A stretch of DNA of 64,000 bases from Gliomastix tumulicola (GCA_001599755.1 BCHX01000005.1:2166409-2230408); one strand, 5' to 3'. Counted from the stretch's first letter, positions 11,712 to 21,848 are shown. Made by a program: numbers and translations. The notes: a model not told the origin generated them from the sequence alone.

Positions 11712-12629
11712 TGACAATGTGTATCGGTTACAGCGGTTTCATAGCTATTTCCTTTTCATCGCACAAGGAGTTATTGGGATTCACTTTCAAAGGCGAATGC
11801 GCCCGCGCAGACGTGCCACAGATGTTTACGATCGAGACAAGACATATACGAAGGCGGTACAGTGTGGTAATATGTATGCACATAAGCGAACCCACCACAC
11901 CCTGAAATGAATGGGCGGCAGTGGGATTATGAAAGGCGAGCTGCTCTACTTCGCGCAAGATTGTGAAAGAGCCGTGAGGTCATATCAGCTCGTTCAATAA
12001 TATTGTGATGGCGAAGATGTTGTAAGATGAAGAGGAAAGGAGAAAAAAAGGGCAAAAAATCGGTGGAGAGAACATAACTGATAATGGGTCCTAGGTGCTA
12101 ATGACTAAGCGTTGACGAAGGCTACTTACGAACAGACAGTCTCGCCCATCCTTCAGCTGTGAGGTGTGGTAATACGAATCCAGGAGGAATTGATCGAATT
12201 GGCCATCGAATATCCAATACTTGCAGCAGACCGACCAAGTCAGCACGACAATGCCCTTTTCTGCAGTCGCACCGCAAACGTGTTGTTCCAGATGAGGTCC
12301 CTGTAGCGACCAATCAGAACCCGCTAATGTGGTACAACGCCAGTGAGAGTGGGCTGCCGGCTTGCCCTGGACAGCCTGGCCTTGTCTCTACACCCTCAAC
12401 TATCCCTCCCATACACCCATTACCGTACAGCACACGGGGCCTCAGTTTTCTCCCCATGGACTTGGATTTCTTTTCTATTACTCGGTACTTTTCAGTCCGT
12501 TAGCTCCCAGCATCGATTCCGGCCCGCTATCTTTACCGATTGGATTGAGCTCGAGCAGTAGGATTATTCGCCAGCAATACTGGCCAGGGAACCCGATGAA
12601 TTATAGCTTCGCTTCACAACTATCCCACC
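11712..12629. other. Intergenic region, 0.9 kb, tandem genes
   Basis: This contains the 3' flank of NOP15 and the promoter of RUD3. The segment 12380-12560 before the RUD3 ATG is pyrimidine-rich on the + strand. No gene or RNA recognised. Confidence 0.45.
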
Positions 12630-14579
12630 ATGTCTGCGACACCGGCGAAAGATCCGACGCAGGCGCCTAGTGCCGGTGAGTCGAGGCTCAGTCCAGCAAG
12701 GAGCGGACTCTGCCTGTTAGGGGGTGCTGGTGTGTTCAATGGGGGCCGTAATCGCTAACTACGTACCCGTCCGGCAACAGCGTCGAAGAAGAAGAACAAT
12801 AAGAAAAAGAAGAACGCGAACAAGGTGAAGGACCCCGCACAAGCTGGAAACGAGGATCCGAAGCGCGAGAACGAGGATGGCGACGACGAGGAGCCGGAGT
12901 CTCCCACAAAGACCGTGAGTCTTGCCGCCGCCGACAAGACATCAGGCCGCGCAAGTCAGACTGACAACCCCGTGTGTTCGCAGGACGCTCCCGAGAATGA
13001 CACAGCCGACGAGAGAGTAGACCATACCGGAAGCAACGGCCACGTGAACGGACCCACCACCACACAACCCCCAGAAGACGGCGACGCATCAGGCACGGCA
13101 GCCAAGCTCGAAGCCATGGGCAAGGAACGCGAGACCCTGCGGGCCGAGGTCGAGAGCCTACGGAAGCAGCTGGAGAGCATCCAGGAGGCCCACGACAAGG
13201 AGCTCTCGGGCCTCAAGACCGAGGTCGAGGAGAGCAACGGCGCCAAGGAGGAGGCCGAGGAGAAGTACCAGCACCTGCTCGGCCGCGTGGAGAAGATCAA
13301 GGAGACGCTGAGTGAGCGGCTCAAGCGGGACAAGGCGGAGCTCGAGGAGGCCAAGGAGAGGATAGACGAGCTCGAGGCGGAGAACGAGGAGCTGAGGGGC
13401 TCGGCGGCGTCGACGGGCGGCAACGTGGCGAAGCTCAAGGAGGAGCTGCAGGACGCCACGCGGGAGCTGTCGACGCTGCGGAGCCGGAACAACCTCTCGG
13501 CGCAGAACTGGCAGAAGGAGAGGGACGAGATGGCCAGGCAGGTGTCACACCTCAAGGAAGAGCTAGAGACGACGTCAAACGCAATGGGCGAGTGGGAGGT
13601 CATCGCCATGGAGGAGCGGTCCGTGAAGGAGAGTCTACAGGATAAGCAGGCCGACCTCGAGGAGCAGATCATGGCACTCCGCAGAGGGTATGAGGAGGCC
13701 GCGCAGGAGCGCGACAGCCAGACAACGCTCGTGGACAACCTCCAGAACGCATTAAGGGAGATCCAAGAGGCGAGAAAGAAGGAACTCCGCGAGCTGGTCG
13801 AGTCAACAGACCAGCAGCTCGAGGCACAGCAAAAGCTACGCCAGGAAGCCGATGCACGTGCTTCCGAGGCGCTTGCTGCCAAGGAGACACTCTCTACAGA
13901 ACTTGAGCGGACAGCACCGTTTGAGAAGGAAGTCAGGGAGAAGAATTTGCTAATAGGCAAGCTAAGGCATGAGGCTATCGTCCTCAACGATCACCTGACC
14001 AAGGCCCTCCGCTATCTGAAGAAGACCAAGCCCGAGGATAACGTCGACAGGTATGAAATTGACTCTCCCTATTCCCTTCTTTTCATCCCGCCTTCCCTTC
14101 TTCTCATCCCACCTTCCCTTCTTCTCATCTCCCTTCCCTTCTTACCATCCAGCATCCCACTAACCAATCCCACCCCCCGCAGGCAAATCGTCACGAACCA
14201 CCTCCTCCACTTCCTAACGCTCGACCGCGGCGACGTCAAGCGCTTCCAGGTCCTGCAGGTCATGGCAGGCTACCTCAACTGGACGGACGAGCAGCGCGAG
14301 CAGGCCGGCCTCGCGCGCCCCGGCGCGTCGAGCAACAGCCTCCGCCTCCCGACGTCGCCCTTCAACCGCACGCCGAGCTCCCCGTCCCTCAACGCGGACA
14401 TCTTCTCCGAGCCGTCGTCGTCCCGGGACAAGGAGTCCCTCGCGGAGCTGTGGGCCGGCTTCCTGGAGCGCAGCGCGCAGGAGGGCGTGGGCGGCGGCGA
14501 CGCGCCGTCGAGGAAGGACAGCGTCAGCAGCATTGCTACTGGCTCTGGCAAGCAAGAGTCCGGCTCCGAGAAGCGGTAG
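12630..14579 (+). CDS. RUD3: Golgin with GRAB domain, Rud3/GMAP-210 type
   Basis: Exons 12630-12675, 12781-12914, 12984-14050 and 14183-14579 give 547 residues. The N-terminus is a Lys/Asn-rich run and an acidic spacer. Residues about 105-400 form a long heptad-patterned coiled coil rich in Glu, Lys and Leu. The C-terminal part holds the GRAB domain (KLRHEAIVLNDHLTKALRYL, then the QIVTNHLLHFLTLDRGD block spanning the last intron), which in yeast Rud3 binds Arf1-GTP at the cis-Golgi. A Ser/Pro-rich tail follows. Two introns, 12915-12983 (69 nt) and 14051-14182 (132 nt), are multiples of three and contain no stop, so an unspliced message would still be translated. I treat them as introns because both have good donors, acceptors and, for the first, a CTGAC branch. 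Confidence 0.87.
14051..14182 (+). repeat. Tandem pyrimidine repeat inside the last RUD3 intron
   Basis: From about 14080 to 14150 the intron consists of imperfect 20-21-bp units of the form CCTTCCCTTCTTCTCATCC, three copies plus a partial. The intron is 132 nt, stop-free in the reading frame, and ends CCCCGCAG. Confidence 0.75.
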
Positions 14580-14893
14580 GGCGGCTCTTGGTTTTGACGG
14601 ATGTGCTTGCTGGGAGAACTAGCAAGAAAAGGTGGAAAAGTTATGGGCTGGCACCTTTTATAGGCGTTTTTTGGGATGTGACAAGGAGGGTGTTTTTTTT
14701 TTTTTTTCGATATATTCACTGTTGGACCCGGACCCATTCTTCGTTCTTGTATATAGCATGCGTGGTGGCATTCATTCACAGATCCGACTGTACGCATAGA
14801 CTGCATTGAATCATCAATATCATATCCCATCTTGCCTAGTCTAGGCTGTCTACCTGTCTATACCCTATATGTGTGGTGTTTTTATCCCATTAC
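14580..14893. other. Convergent 3' flanks of RUD3 and the multi-pass membrane protein
   Basis: This 314-bp stretch between two stop codons contains a T-run of about 17 bases near 14692-14708. No gene seen. Confidence 0.5.
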
Positions 14894-16063
14894 TTACTCG
14901 CTCTTCTCCGTCGCAGACGAACGAGCCGGCTGCGTCACGCTCTGCGCATACAGCTCAGCGTCATTCGTGATATCCTGGATCCTGATCCTCTGACTCAGCG
15001 CATCGTTGACCCCGTCCACGACCTCCCTGTCCTGCATGATCTCGTTCATCGTCCGGACCTCGTGCGCCCAGTACCCTTGCAGCCGCGACCGCAGCTCCTC
15101 GTCCCGCATCGTCGTGTTCCGCACGATGCCCAGCGCGGCGATCTTGCTCTTGACGCCCATGAGCCCGCGGTTCGCCATCTCGACGCGCTCGGCGGGCGAG
15201 GGAGGCGTGGCGAAGGCGCGGTTCGTGGACGACAGCCAGAGCACCCAGGCGAGACCCGCGTCCAGCGCGGCGAGGGCGACGAGGCGGTAGGTGCGCATGG
15301 ACCAGTGGAACATGTCGAGCTCGGCGAGGCGCAGGGCGCGCGAGTTGGCCTGGTGGTTGTACGAGCTGACGAAGTAGACCTCGAGCGCTCCCAGGACGCC
15401 GGCAGCGATGGTGGCGAGGGTACGCCACTGCCCGCCGTGGCGGCCCGTCCAGGTCGGGCTCGTCACGACGGCGACGGCGACGAGGTTGAGCAGGTGCGGC
15501 CAGATGATGTCCGGCAGCGCGTAGTAGAAGTAGCTCCGGGGCTCCTCGGCGGCGCAGAAGGGGCACTCGGCGAGGGCGGCGGGCCCGTACTGCAGGTACA
15601 GCAGGCGGCTCTCGAGGTTCACGAAGCGGGCGCGCAGGGCCTGGTCGGCAGCCGTCAGGGCGTTGCTCGGGCGCCCCGCGGCGACGCGGTTGAAGAGGAC
15701 GTCGACGGGGATCTGGAGGCGGCTCTCGGTGAGGTGGAAGAGGTTCTCGGGCGCGAAGGGCGGCAGCGTCGAGACGAGGTAGGTCAGCGCGAGGAGCGAG
15801 AGCACGCCGAGGGCGATCTGGACGTTCTGGGGCGCCGGCCGGATGGCGAGCTTCTGGAGCCGCGACTGCTGGCGGATGGACTGGTAGTAGGCGATGGCCT
15901 TGGGGAGGAGGATCGGCCCGAAGAAGATGACGAGGGAGCGGATGCTGGAGGCGAGTGATGTTAGTCGGGCGTCCATGATTTGTGATGCTACACGTGCGCT
16001 TCTGCTCGGAGAGTCCAGGGTGTGGTGGGAGGTTGAGACTCACGATCCCCAGGGAATCGCCAT
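14894..16063 (-). CDS. Conserved fungal multi-pass membrane protein
   Basis: A 20-nt first exon (16063-16044, encoding MAIPWG plus two bases) splices over a 99-nt intron with a CTAAC branch to 15944-14894, giving 356 residues. The join creates MAIPWGSIRSLVIFF, more natural than starting at the downstream in-frame ATG at 15976. Four or five hydrophobic segments are visible, at about residues 8-25, 41-62, 145-165, 180-200 and 220-240. A Cys pair in AECPFCAAEE precedes the third. The C-terminal 80 residues are hydrophilic and helical. I recognise it as a conserved ascomycete membrane family but cannot name a function. It is convergent with RUD3. Confidence 0.8.
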
Positions 16064-16543
16064 GATGATGGCAGCGGATGGGCGCCCCTTTTGCCTTCTA
16101 GTAGCGAGCGACTGTGAAAATCAACAAAGACAAGAACGCAAAGGAAGGCGGGGCAAGGCGCCAGACAATGAACGCTTCTCCTCCTCGTGTTTCTGTGGTT
16201 GTAGCGTCTGTCTTTTACATCGATCTCGGCAAGCTGGCCTTACTCCTAGTACCACCAAGTAAGAAATAGGGTAGTGCCTACACCACTGTGGTATATCTCA
16301 AAGCCCCAGTCAATCCTCTAGCCAATTGGATGGCCTGATGGAGCAGGGCGAGCATCCACCGCTAGTGTCCTGATGCCCCACTTCCTCGAGACGCCCACAT
16401 GGGGGAAGAAAGTATTGAGACGTACAACCACTCAATTTAGTGTGTAGACGTCTCAAGTAATTCTTCCCCCACTTGACGCCCACCACCCATACCGTCTGAT
16501 GGTTCCTGTCGAATGGCTAAGTACTTACTTAATAATAGTACGT
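16064..16543. other. Intergenic region with a long imperfect inverted repeat
   Basis: This lies upstream of the multi-pass membrane gene and downstream of the kinase-like gene. Its main feature is the inverted repeat at 16400-16471, annotated separately. Nothing coding is seen. Confidence 0.5.
16400..16471. repeat. Imperfect inverted repeat, 24-bp arms
   Basis: The left arm 16400-16423 (TGGGGGAAGAA...GAGACGT) and right arm 16448-16471 (ACGTCTC...TTCTTCCCCCA) match as reverse complements at 20 of 24 positions. The 24-base centre has weaker pairing (CCACT against AGTGTG). A GACGCCCAC string flanks both sides as a direct repeat (about 16389 and 16474). It resembles a miniature inverted-repeat element remnant or a hairpin-forming site. 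Confidence 0.7.
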
Positions 16544-17335
16544 TCAAAGCGTCGATACGCCGCCCCTGCCAGACTCATCGGCCAAACAATCCTCCAAGCT
16601 TTGCAGCTCCTTCTTCACGTCGTCGTCGGCGGCCTGGGACACGCAGTCGAAGTCAATGAGTGTCGCCGTGTCGCCAGAGACCAGAAAGTTGTGCCGATTG
16701 ATGTCGCCGTGTTTAAGCCCCAGCCCATGTAACCTCTGCAGGACTTTCCGGCATCTAGCCAAGTCGTTTGGCAACGCATGCCTACCAGCAACCTCGGTCA
16801 TAATAAATCCGATTCCCCTACCATGCTCGGTAATATGCCCCAAGAAATCAGGCCCAATCCCATGGCCTTGTATCCTCTGGTAGGCACGTGTCTCGGCCTC
16901 GAGCAGAGGCACCTCCCAGCTAAACCTGGCGAACTTGGCAATGACAGAACCACTGTGAGTGTCGCTCTCCGCTTCGTAGACATTGGATCGAAGCTTCTTG
17001 CCGATCCGCAGATCCAAGTAGTCGATAACCAAAGGGTGCCAAAGCTGGACTATGCCCGCCAGCTCGACTTTCTGGACTTGCGAGAAAGAGGCAGAGCCGG
17101 TCTTCGGATCATGCGACACGACCGCCTCGTTCCAATCCCCCTCTGGCAATGGCGGGAGGATGGCCAAAAGTGAGGGCTCAAAACAGAGGTCTTCTGCATC
17201 GTAAACGCCACTGTCAAAGATTATGTATTTGATGGTTTCTCCGCCGACTAGAATGCGAATGTCGCCGCTGCCGTCGGGATCAATGCTGGCGTGGAGCAGC
17301 TGGAATGGTGCATCGTTGGCATCAGTGCTGGACAT
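16544..17335 (-). CDS. Protein kinase-like (aminoglycoside/choline kinase-type fold) protein
   Basis: One exon gives 263 residues. The first 115 residues form a family-specific N-terminal region. The kinase-like part begins with VIAKFARF, whose Lys is the probable ATP-binding lysine, then EAETRAY as the alpha-C-like helix. The catalytic loop HGDINRHNF lies at about residues 209-217 and LIDFD, the metal-binding Asp, at about 226-230. All key residues are present, so it may be active. Spacing suits small atypical kinases of fungi related to aminoglycoside phosphotransferases and RIO kinases rather than classical protein kinases. The substrate is unknown. Related fungal proteins are numerous and often misannotated. 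Confidence 0.75.
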   Translation of the reverse strand: MSSTDANDAPFQLLHASIDPDGSGDIRILVGGETIKYIIFDSGVYDAEDLCFEPSLLAILPPLPEGDWNEAVVSHDPKTGSASFSQVQKVELAGIVQLWHPLVIDYLDLRIGKKLRSNVYEAESDTHSGSVIAKFARFSWEVPLLEAETRAYQRIQGHGIGPDFLGHITEHGRGIGFIMTEVAGRHALPNDLARCRKVLQRLHGLGLKHGDINRHNFLVSGDTATLIDFDCVSQAADDDVKKELQSLEDCLADESGRGGVSTL

Positions 17336-17667
17336 TGCTGTTCATTCAATCGGAAGGAATCACTGCAAAGAGGAGACGGCGAAGTGAGATAGCATGCCTG
17401 TACATGAGATGCATGGACAGGAGCTGGAGGATTACGAGAAAGAAGATTGAGAAACTTCGTATGAGGGAACACATCAACTTACTAGTAGGTATTTTAGGCG
17501 ACTAACTAGTACTTATGGAGATCCCTTAATTTATAATATTTGGGGTCTCCGTGCAGCGCTTACTACTAACTACTTAGTTGTTCCGTACATCACTCGAAGA
17601 GGCACCAAGGCTAACCAACATTGTATTCTCATGATGGTACAAATCCGTGGGATACTTAAGTTCTCCA
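17336..17667. other. Intergenic region, 0.33 kb
   Basis: This is AT-rich between 17490 and 17560, with a short hairpin (GGAGATCCC at 17518 pairing with GGGGTCTCC near 17544). It contains the promoter of the kinase-like gene and the 3' flank of the F-box gene. Confidence 0.45.
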
Positions 17668-18684
17668 TTACACCCCTAAATGCTTGTCGTCGCGCACCAT
17701 GCCATACTGTTCCAGATGTTGTCGGAAAGATGCCAAAGTGTACTTCCGCCTGCAATGGCTTGAGCGATCTCGCGAGTGTCGGCATCCGCGGCAGTGAACA
17801 CCCCATTCCACGTCTCGAGTTCCCTTGTTCATCCACGGGACGCGAGTGACAGCGGCGAACCGAAGCGGATTTCCAGACTGGGCGTCAAAGGGCTCAACGA
17901 CGGGTCTTCCGATGATACCTCGCATATTAAAACTCACGGAAGCCCTATTCAAAGCCTCTTCGTATTCTCGCCATTTCCAAAGCACTGATACTGCAATATG
18001 TTCCCCCGTCGACGACGTGGCCGTGGAGCCGGACATATCGGCCCCTGCTTCGCGAGCAGCGTCGTGGTCGAGTAGCATCATGTCTCCCTCCAACAACTTC
18101 CCATGAGGCGAATACACTCCCTCTCTCGTCCGCATCTTGGGTAGAGTGTGCACGGTTTCCCGGTCAAGCCCATACTTCCGGCATACCTGCCTAGGACGCA
18201 GGGGCAGGAATGCGGTATCCTTGGAGACGCATAGGAAGCAGACCCGGATACAGGTGAGCAGGTAGAGATAGCCTCCAAAGTCGCCACACTTCTGGCAGGC
18301 GAGCTGGCACAGCTGATCGTAGATCTGGGGGCAGGTGACGCTGTATCCTGCTTGGATGATCCTGTAGCTGCGCAGGACGTTCGGTGCAAACTTGGTGATG
18401 GCCTCGTACGAGGGGAGAGAGCTCACGAGGTCCAGTGCTTGTCGATTTGCTTGCCGAAACATGGCGATTGTAGGAACGTCGAGCTGGCCGAGGATCAAGT
18501 GCAGGACCTCTGTTGGGAGTACGTTAAGCGTTCCGAGGCCGCTCCGCTCCAAATCAGTTGCATGGCTCGGAGCGAAGGCTGATTCCGCAGGTGCAGGAGG
18601 GAGGTTGGAATCCAGTGTACGGTCATCCTGGTATTCCTTGTATGTGAGTTCAAGCAGTTCAGCATCAGTCAATTTCTCGGCCAT
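17668..18684 (-). CDS. F-box protein
   Basis: One exon gives 338 residues. An F-box lies at about residues 52-98: LNVLPTEVLHLILGQLDVPT followed by an R-x-A-N-R helix. It would recruit Skp1 and the SCF ubiquitin ligase. After it comes a cysteine-rich stretch (CQLACQKCGDFGG, then CIRVCFLC), common in fungal F-box proteins and suited to zinc binding. The C-terminus has a second Cys/His cluster (HCRGCRHSRDRSSHC). No leucine-rich or WD repeats are seen, so the substrate is unknown. The neighbouring kinase-like gene lies downstream on the same strand, but a functional link is only speculation. Confidence 0.82.
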   Translation of the reverse strand: MAEKLTDAELLELTYKEYQDDRTLDSNLPPAPAESAFAPSHATDLERSGLGTLNVLPTEVLHLILGQLDVPTIAMFRQANRQALDLVSSLPSYEAITKFAPNVLRSYRIIQAGYSVTCPQIYDQLCQLACQKCGDFGGYLYLLTCIRVCFLCVSKDTAFLPLRPRQVCRKYGLDRETVHTLPKMRTREGVYSPHGKLLEGDMMLLDHDAAREAGADMSGSTATSSTGEHIAVSVLWKWREYEEALNRASVSFNMRGIIGRPVVEPFDAQSGNPLRFAAVTRVPWMNKGTRDVEWGVHCRGCRHSRDRSSHCRRKYTLASFRQHLEQYGMVRDDKHLGV

Positions 18685-19697
18685 GGCTGCGACTGTTTGA
18701 TCTTGGATAGTGGTGGTCGACTGTTTGATCCTCTATGGTGATGGAGAGAAACCGTCCTTTACACGAGACGAAGACTGCGTCACGTCTGTAGTACTTATAA
18801 CTACCCTCGCCATCACATGACCAGTCAAGCGGGGTCCGGGTGCCAATAAACCTGCCTTTGGAGTTGTACGGATCACAGCTTCAAGGCATAGAGTCGGCAT
18901 ATTGTGACCCATTAGAATCCATCCTAACCTCGTTAACTGTTTATTTTGCTACTACCTTACTTGCTACATACCTTTCAAGTGCGGTGATAGCTTCTAGTCC
19001 GCTAATACCTTAGTAGCAACTCTTAAGCTACGGAGTAGACTCAGTCAGTGACGGGTAATTTCTGGTGGGGCAACTGGAAGTGGGGAAGATTTATCAAGCT
19101 CTGGATTTTCTTCAACGAGAAATCTTTTCCTTTTCCTCACTTCTCCAACCTCGCAATATTCGAGGGTGTCCAACACCTACCTACCGACTCACCAACGCCC
19201 TGAACGGCTTCGATCACTGCAATTATGACTGCACAAGGCACAGCAGTGCTATGTTTGTCATTAAAGAGCACCGATCATTGACTCGACCAGGCGCCCATAT
19301 TCTATGTCTAGTTACCGAATCCCAACCATCATTCTCAATCATTCGCTTGCCGTTACTCCCAATTCCTCCTTCTCCCTCCCGCCAGCATTGCTATGAACCG
19401 TGGACCGTGACCCTTCACAATCGGCACTTTCGAAGCTTTAGCGATCTTTCTCCTCAGTGGTCGCTAGAGTCAAAAAGTTGCCTAGATCAACCCCCAAGTA
19501 CCCTGCCAAGGGTCATTCTCTGTCGTGTTACAAAGTCTCAGCGTCTAGCGATGAGGAACTTTGCGTCAAATTTAACGAGATACATCTTGTAGAACGCCAT
19601 CGTCGTCCGTCCGTGTCGTAAACCTGTCCCTAATGCAGTGAAGCAACCGCTAGCTGCCACTTTCAAGCCCTGACGTCCGTCGCGTGTCGTCTGTCGC
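18685..19697. other. Intergenic region, 1.0 kb
   Basis: This holds the F-box promoter and the 3' flank of GET1. One long frame on the + strand lacks an ATG start and has no coding-like composition. No gene assigned. Confidence 0.45.
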
Positions 19698-20564
19698 CTA
19701 CAGCTCCTTCTTCTTATCCTCGCTCGATTCCGTCGTGGTGGGAGCAGCCTGGGGCTTCTTCTCCTTCAAGGGCTCTTCCTTCTGCTTCGCGCTGTTGACG
19801 AGGCCGTAGATGCCGGTGATGAGGTCGCTGATCAGGGCGATCATGCCGCTACACGCCAGCTGCCACGAGGCCACGCTCACGCTGCCCAGCGGCGCGCGCG
19901 GGAAGGACACGATCCATTCGGCGTAGTAGGGGAACCAGCCGTGCGGCAGCCAGAACATGGGCTCCTTTGCGTACCAGAACGGCACCAGGTACTGCGGTCC
20001 CTTCGTGGCGACTATCCGGACGACGTTCATGTAGGTATCGAAGCTGGCCTTTGACGAATCCAGGCCCTTCTCTGTGAATGTCCTTCAGTAAGCCCATGTG
20101 TCCTGTACTGTCCCAAACGCAACCGTAGCCCCGCGGAAGCAAGGCCGCGAGCTTTGGTCGGGAGGGGGGAGGGAGGGAAGCACGTACTCGTCGCCTCGAG
20201 ATCCTCCAGAAGCTTATCGTGTCGCCGTCGCAGCTTCGCCCATTTCGCAAACTGGTCCTGGCTGCTGGTCGCGTTGAGCTCCGACCGGACCTGGAGGTAG
20301 TCTTTCTGGATCTTCCGCTGCTCGGCGGCGGCCTTGGATGTCGGGACGGGGAGGTAGTTTATCGCCGTCCAGAGCTGGGTGCAGCAACGTTAGTGGGTGC
20401 ATCGTCCTTTGCCTGACAGAGCGCGCGCCATCTGCGTGGTGGCATGTGGAGGGGTTCGGGAGCAAAAAACGTACGAAATCGTTGATGGCCTTGGCACCGA
20501 CGGTGTTGACGATGCGAGCCACAACCTCCACGACGAGGACGAGAAGTAGGACCGAGGGCATCAT
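19698..20564 (-). CDS. GET1: GET1 (WRB/CHD5 family), tail-anchored protein insertion receptor
   Basis: Three exons, 20564-20475, 20374-20188 and 20071-19698, give 216 residues. The first exon is a hydrophobic segment (LLLVLVVEVVARIVN), the first transmembrane helix. Residues 35-100 form a cytosolic coiled coil (QRKIQKDYLQVRSELNATSS, then KWAKLRRRHDKLLEDLE), the arm that binds the Get3 ATPase. Two further hydrophobic segments follow, around YLVPFWYAKEPMFWLP and WQLACSGMIALISDLITGIY. The tail is Lys/Glu-rich. Get1 with Get2 receives tail-anchored proteins from Get3 at the ER membrane. It shares a 279-bp promoter with the PTAR1-like gene. Confidence 0.92.
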
Positions 20565-20843
20565 CTTGGGCGTAGGTGTGCGTGTAGGCTGTCGAGTATG
20601 GAAGCTGCCTGTTCTTTGTGTAACTCAGATATTTCGCATACCGCCGACTACGAAGGGCTGGTGGGAATGTTGGAAGCTATCAAGTTATCTTTTGCTTGTG
20701 CGATGTCATCCGTTCGTCTGTGGCCCCTCCATCAGAGCTGTGGGGAGATCTGGCAACCATTCCGTCCCCCTTCTGCATCCTACCCTAGACCTCCCACCAC
20801 CTTTTGAACCTCATTTCTGGCGATTCATCATCCCCGTCTAGAA

Positions 20844-21848
20844 ATGTCCCGAGCACTTGACAAAGGCGTCAAGGAGGCATTAAAGAATGGCGATCACGCG
20901 AAGATATTTCGCGAGCTGTCTGGTGTGTTGTCCCAGAAGCACGACCAGCTCTTGGAGATCGAGCTACTCCCTCCAAGCCATGAGCTGCCGGGGGATGCAA
21001 CAGTCCTGCAAGATGGCAACGCCATCGCTGTGCCGAAATTACAGCTGGTACAGGCTTTCATAGTAGCCCGGCAAGGCTTGAACAAGTTGGACAAGACGGA
21101 GAGCCTCGATGATCCAGAAGCGTTGCTGAGCTTGTCGGGCGTCATGTTGCTCATGGACCCGGAGCACCTCACTGCCGCCAACACCAGGAAGAGGATACTG
21201 GACGACATTTACCACAGGGACGAGGACAGAGGGGAAGATCTGTTGCTACGGGAGAAATACCTCATCGACAGCCTGCTCACGAGCCGTCTACACAGGCATA
21301 CGAAGTCGCCTACGCTCTGGAGTCATCGGCGGTGGTTATGCGGCCGTCTACTCGGGGTAGGGCTCTCAATCGACATGGCCCAGGAGCTGAGGGACGTCAT
21401 CTTCGTGTCTGCTGAGAGACATCCCCGAAACTACTACGCGTGGTGTCACGCGAGGCTGCTCCTCGACCTGGTGAGCGAGTTGGACGCAGCCCAGATGGAC
21501 ATACTCGTCGAGGATACCAAGAAGTGGTGCTTCAGTCACCGAAGCGATATCTCAGGCTGGACCTTCCTCCAGTTCCTTCTAGAAAGGTGCCACGAGGATG
21601 TGCTCCTGTCTGTGTTCCGCGACACGCTGGAGCTGGTCGAGTCATTCCGATGGCGGAACGAATCAGTCTGGTGCTTCCTACGCACCGTGTCAACATGGGC
21701 GACGATGAAGGAAAGTGGGCGCGCAGAGTTACACCGTGTTTTGGCCCTCGTACGGGGAGGAGGGGAAGGGGAGGACAAGACTGCGCAAGTCTTCGATTAC
21801 ACAGACCGTTGGCTGGAGCTGTACTCGCCAGCAGAAACGAGAGGCTGA
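20844..21848 (+). CDS. Protein prenyltransferase alpha-subunit repeat protein (PTAR1/Ecm9-like)
   Basis: One exon gives 334 residues. Prenyltransferase alpha-type helical repeats with their W/R/R signature are visible: SPTLWSHRRWL at about residue 152, HPRNYYAWCHARLLL at about 194, SDISGWTFLQFLLE at about 233 and NESVWCFLRTV at about 271. It is shorter and more divergent than the canonical farnesyl or Rab geranylgeranyl transferase alpha subunits (RAM2, BET4), so I place it with PTAR1-like proteins. In humans PTAR1 acts in a third geranylgeranyltransferase that modifies Ykt6. Whether this protein has that activity is inference. Confidence 0.8.
   Translation: MSRALDKGVKEALKNGDHAKIFRELSGVLSQKHDQLLEIELLPPSHELPGDATVLQDGNAIAVPKLQLVQAFIVARQGLNKLDKTESLDDPEALLSLSGVMLLMDPEHLTAANTRKRILDDIYHRDEDRGEDLLLREKYLIDSLLTSRLHRHTKSPTLWSHRRWLCGRLLGVGLSIDMAQELRDVIFVSAERHPRNYYAWCHARLLLDLVSELDAAQMDILVEDTKKWCFSHRSDISGWTFLQFLLERCHEDVLLSVFRDTLELVESFRWRNESVWCFLRTVSTWATMKESGRAELHRVLALVRGGGEGEDKTAQVFDYTDRWLELYSPAETRG

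Noticed and set aside
12956..13987. 343-codon minus-strand open frame
   Set aside because: It is antisense to the RUD3 coiled coil. The Ser/Ala/Leu-rich product is the mirror of Glu/Lys-rich GC-biased codons, and RUD3 explains the region.
14873..15958. 361-codon plus-strand open frame
   Set aside because: It is opposite the multi-pass membrane protein, rich in Arg/Gly/Val/Glu as expected from GC-biased antisense, and has no plausible fold.
16064..16543. Inverted repeat as a protein-coding element or CRISPR-like array
   Set aside because: There are only two arms, no repeated spacer structure and no open frame; CRISPR arrays do not occur in fungal nuclear genomes.
19065..19592. 175-codon plus-strand frame between the F-box and GET1 genes
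   Set aside because: It lacks an ATG start, has mixed composition and no recognisable motif.
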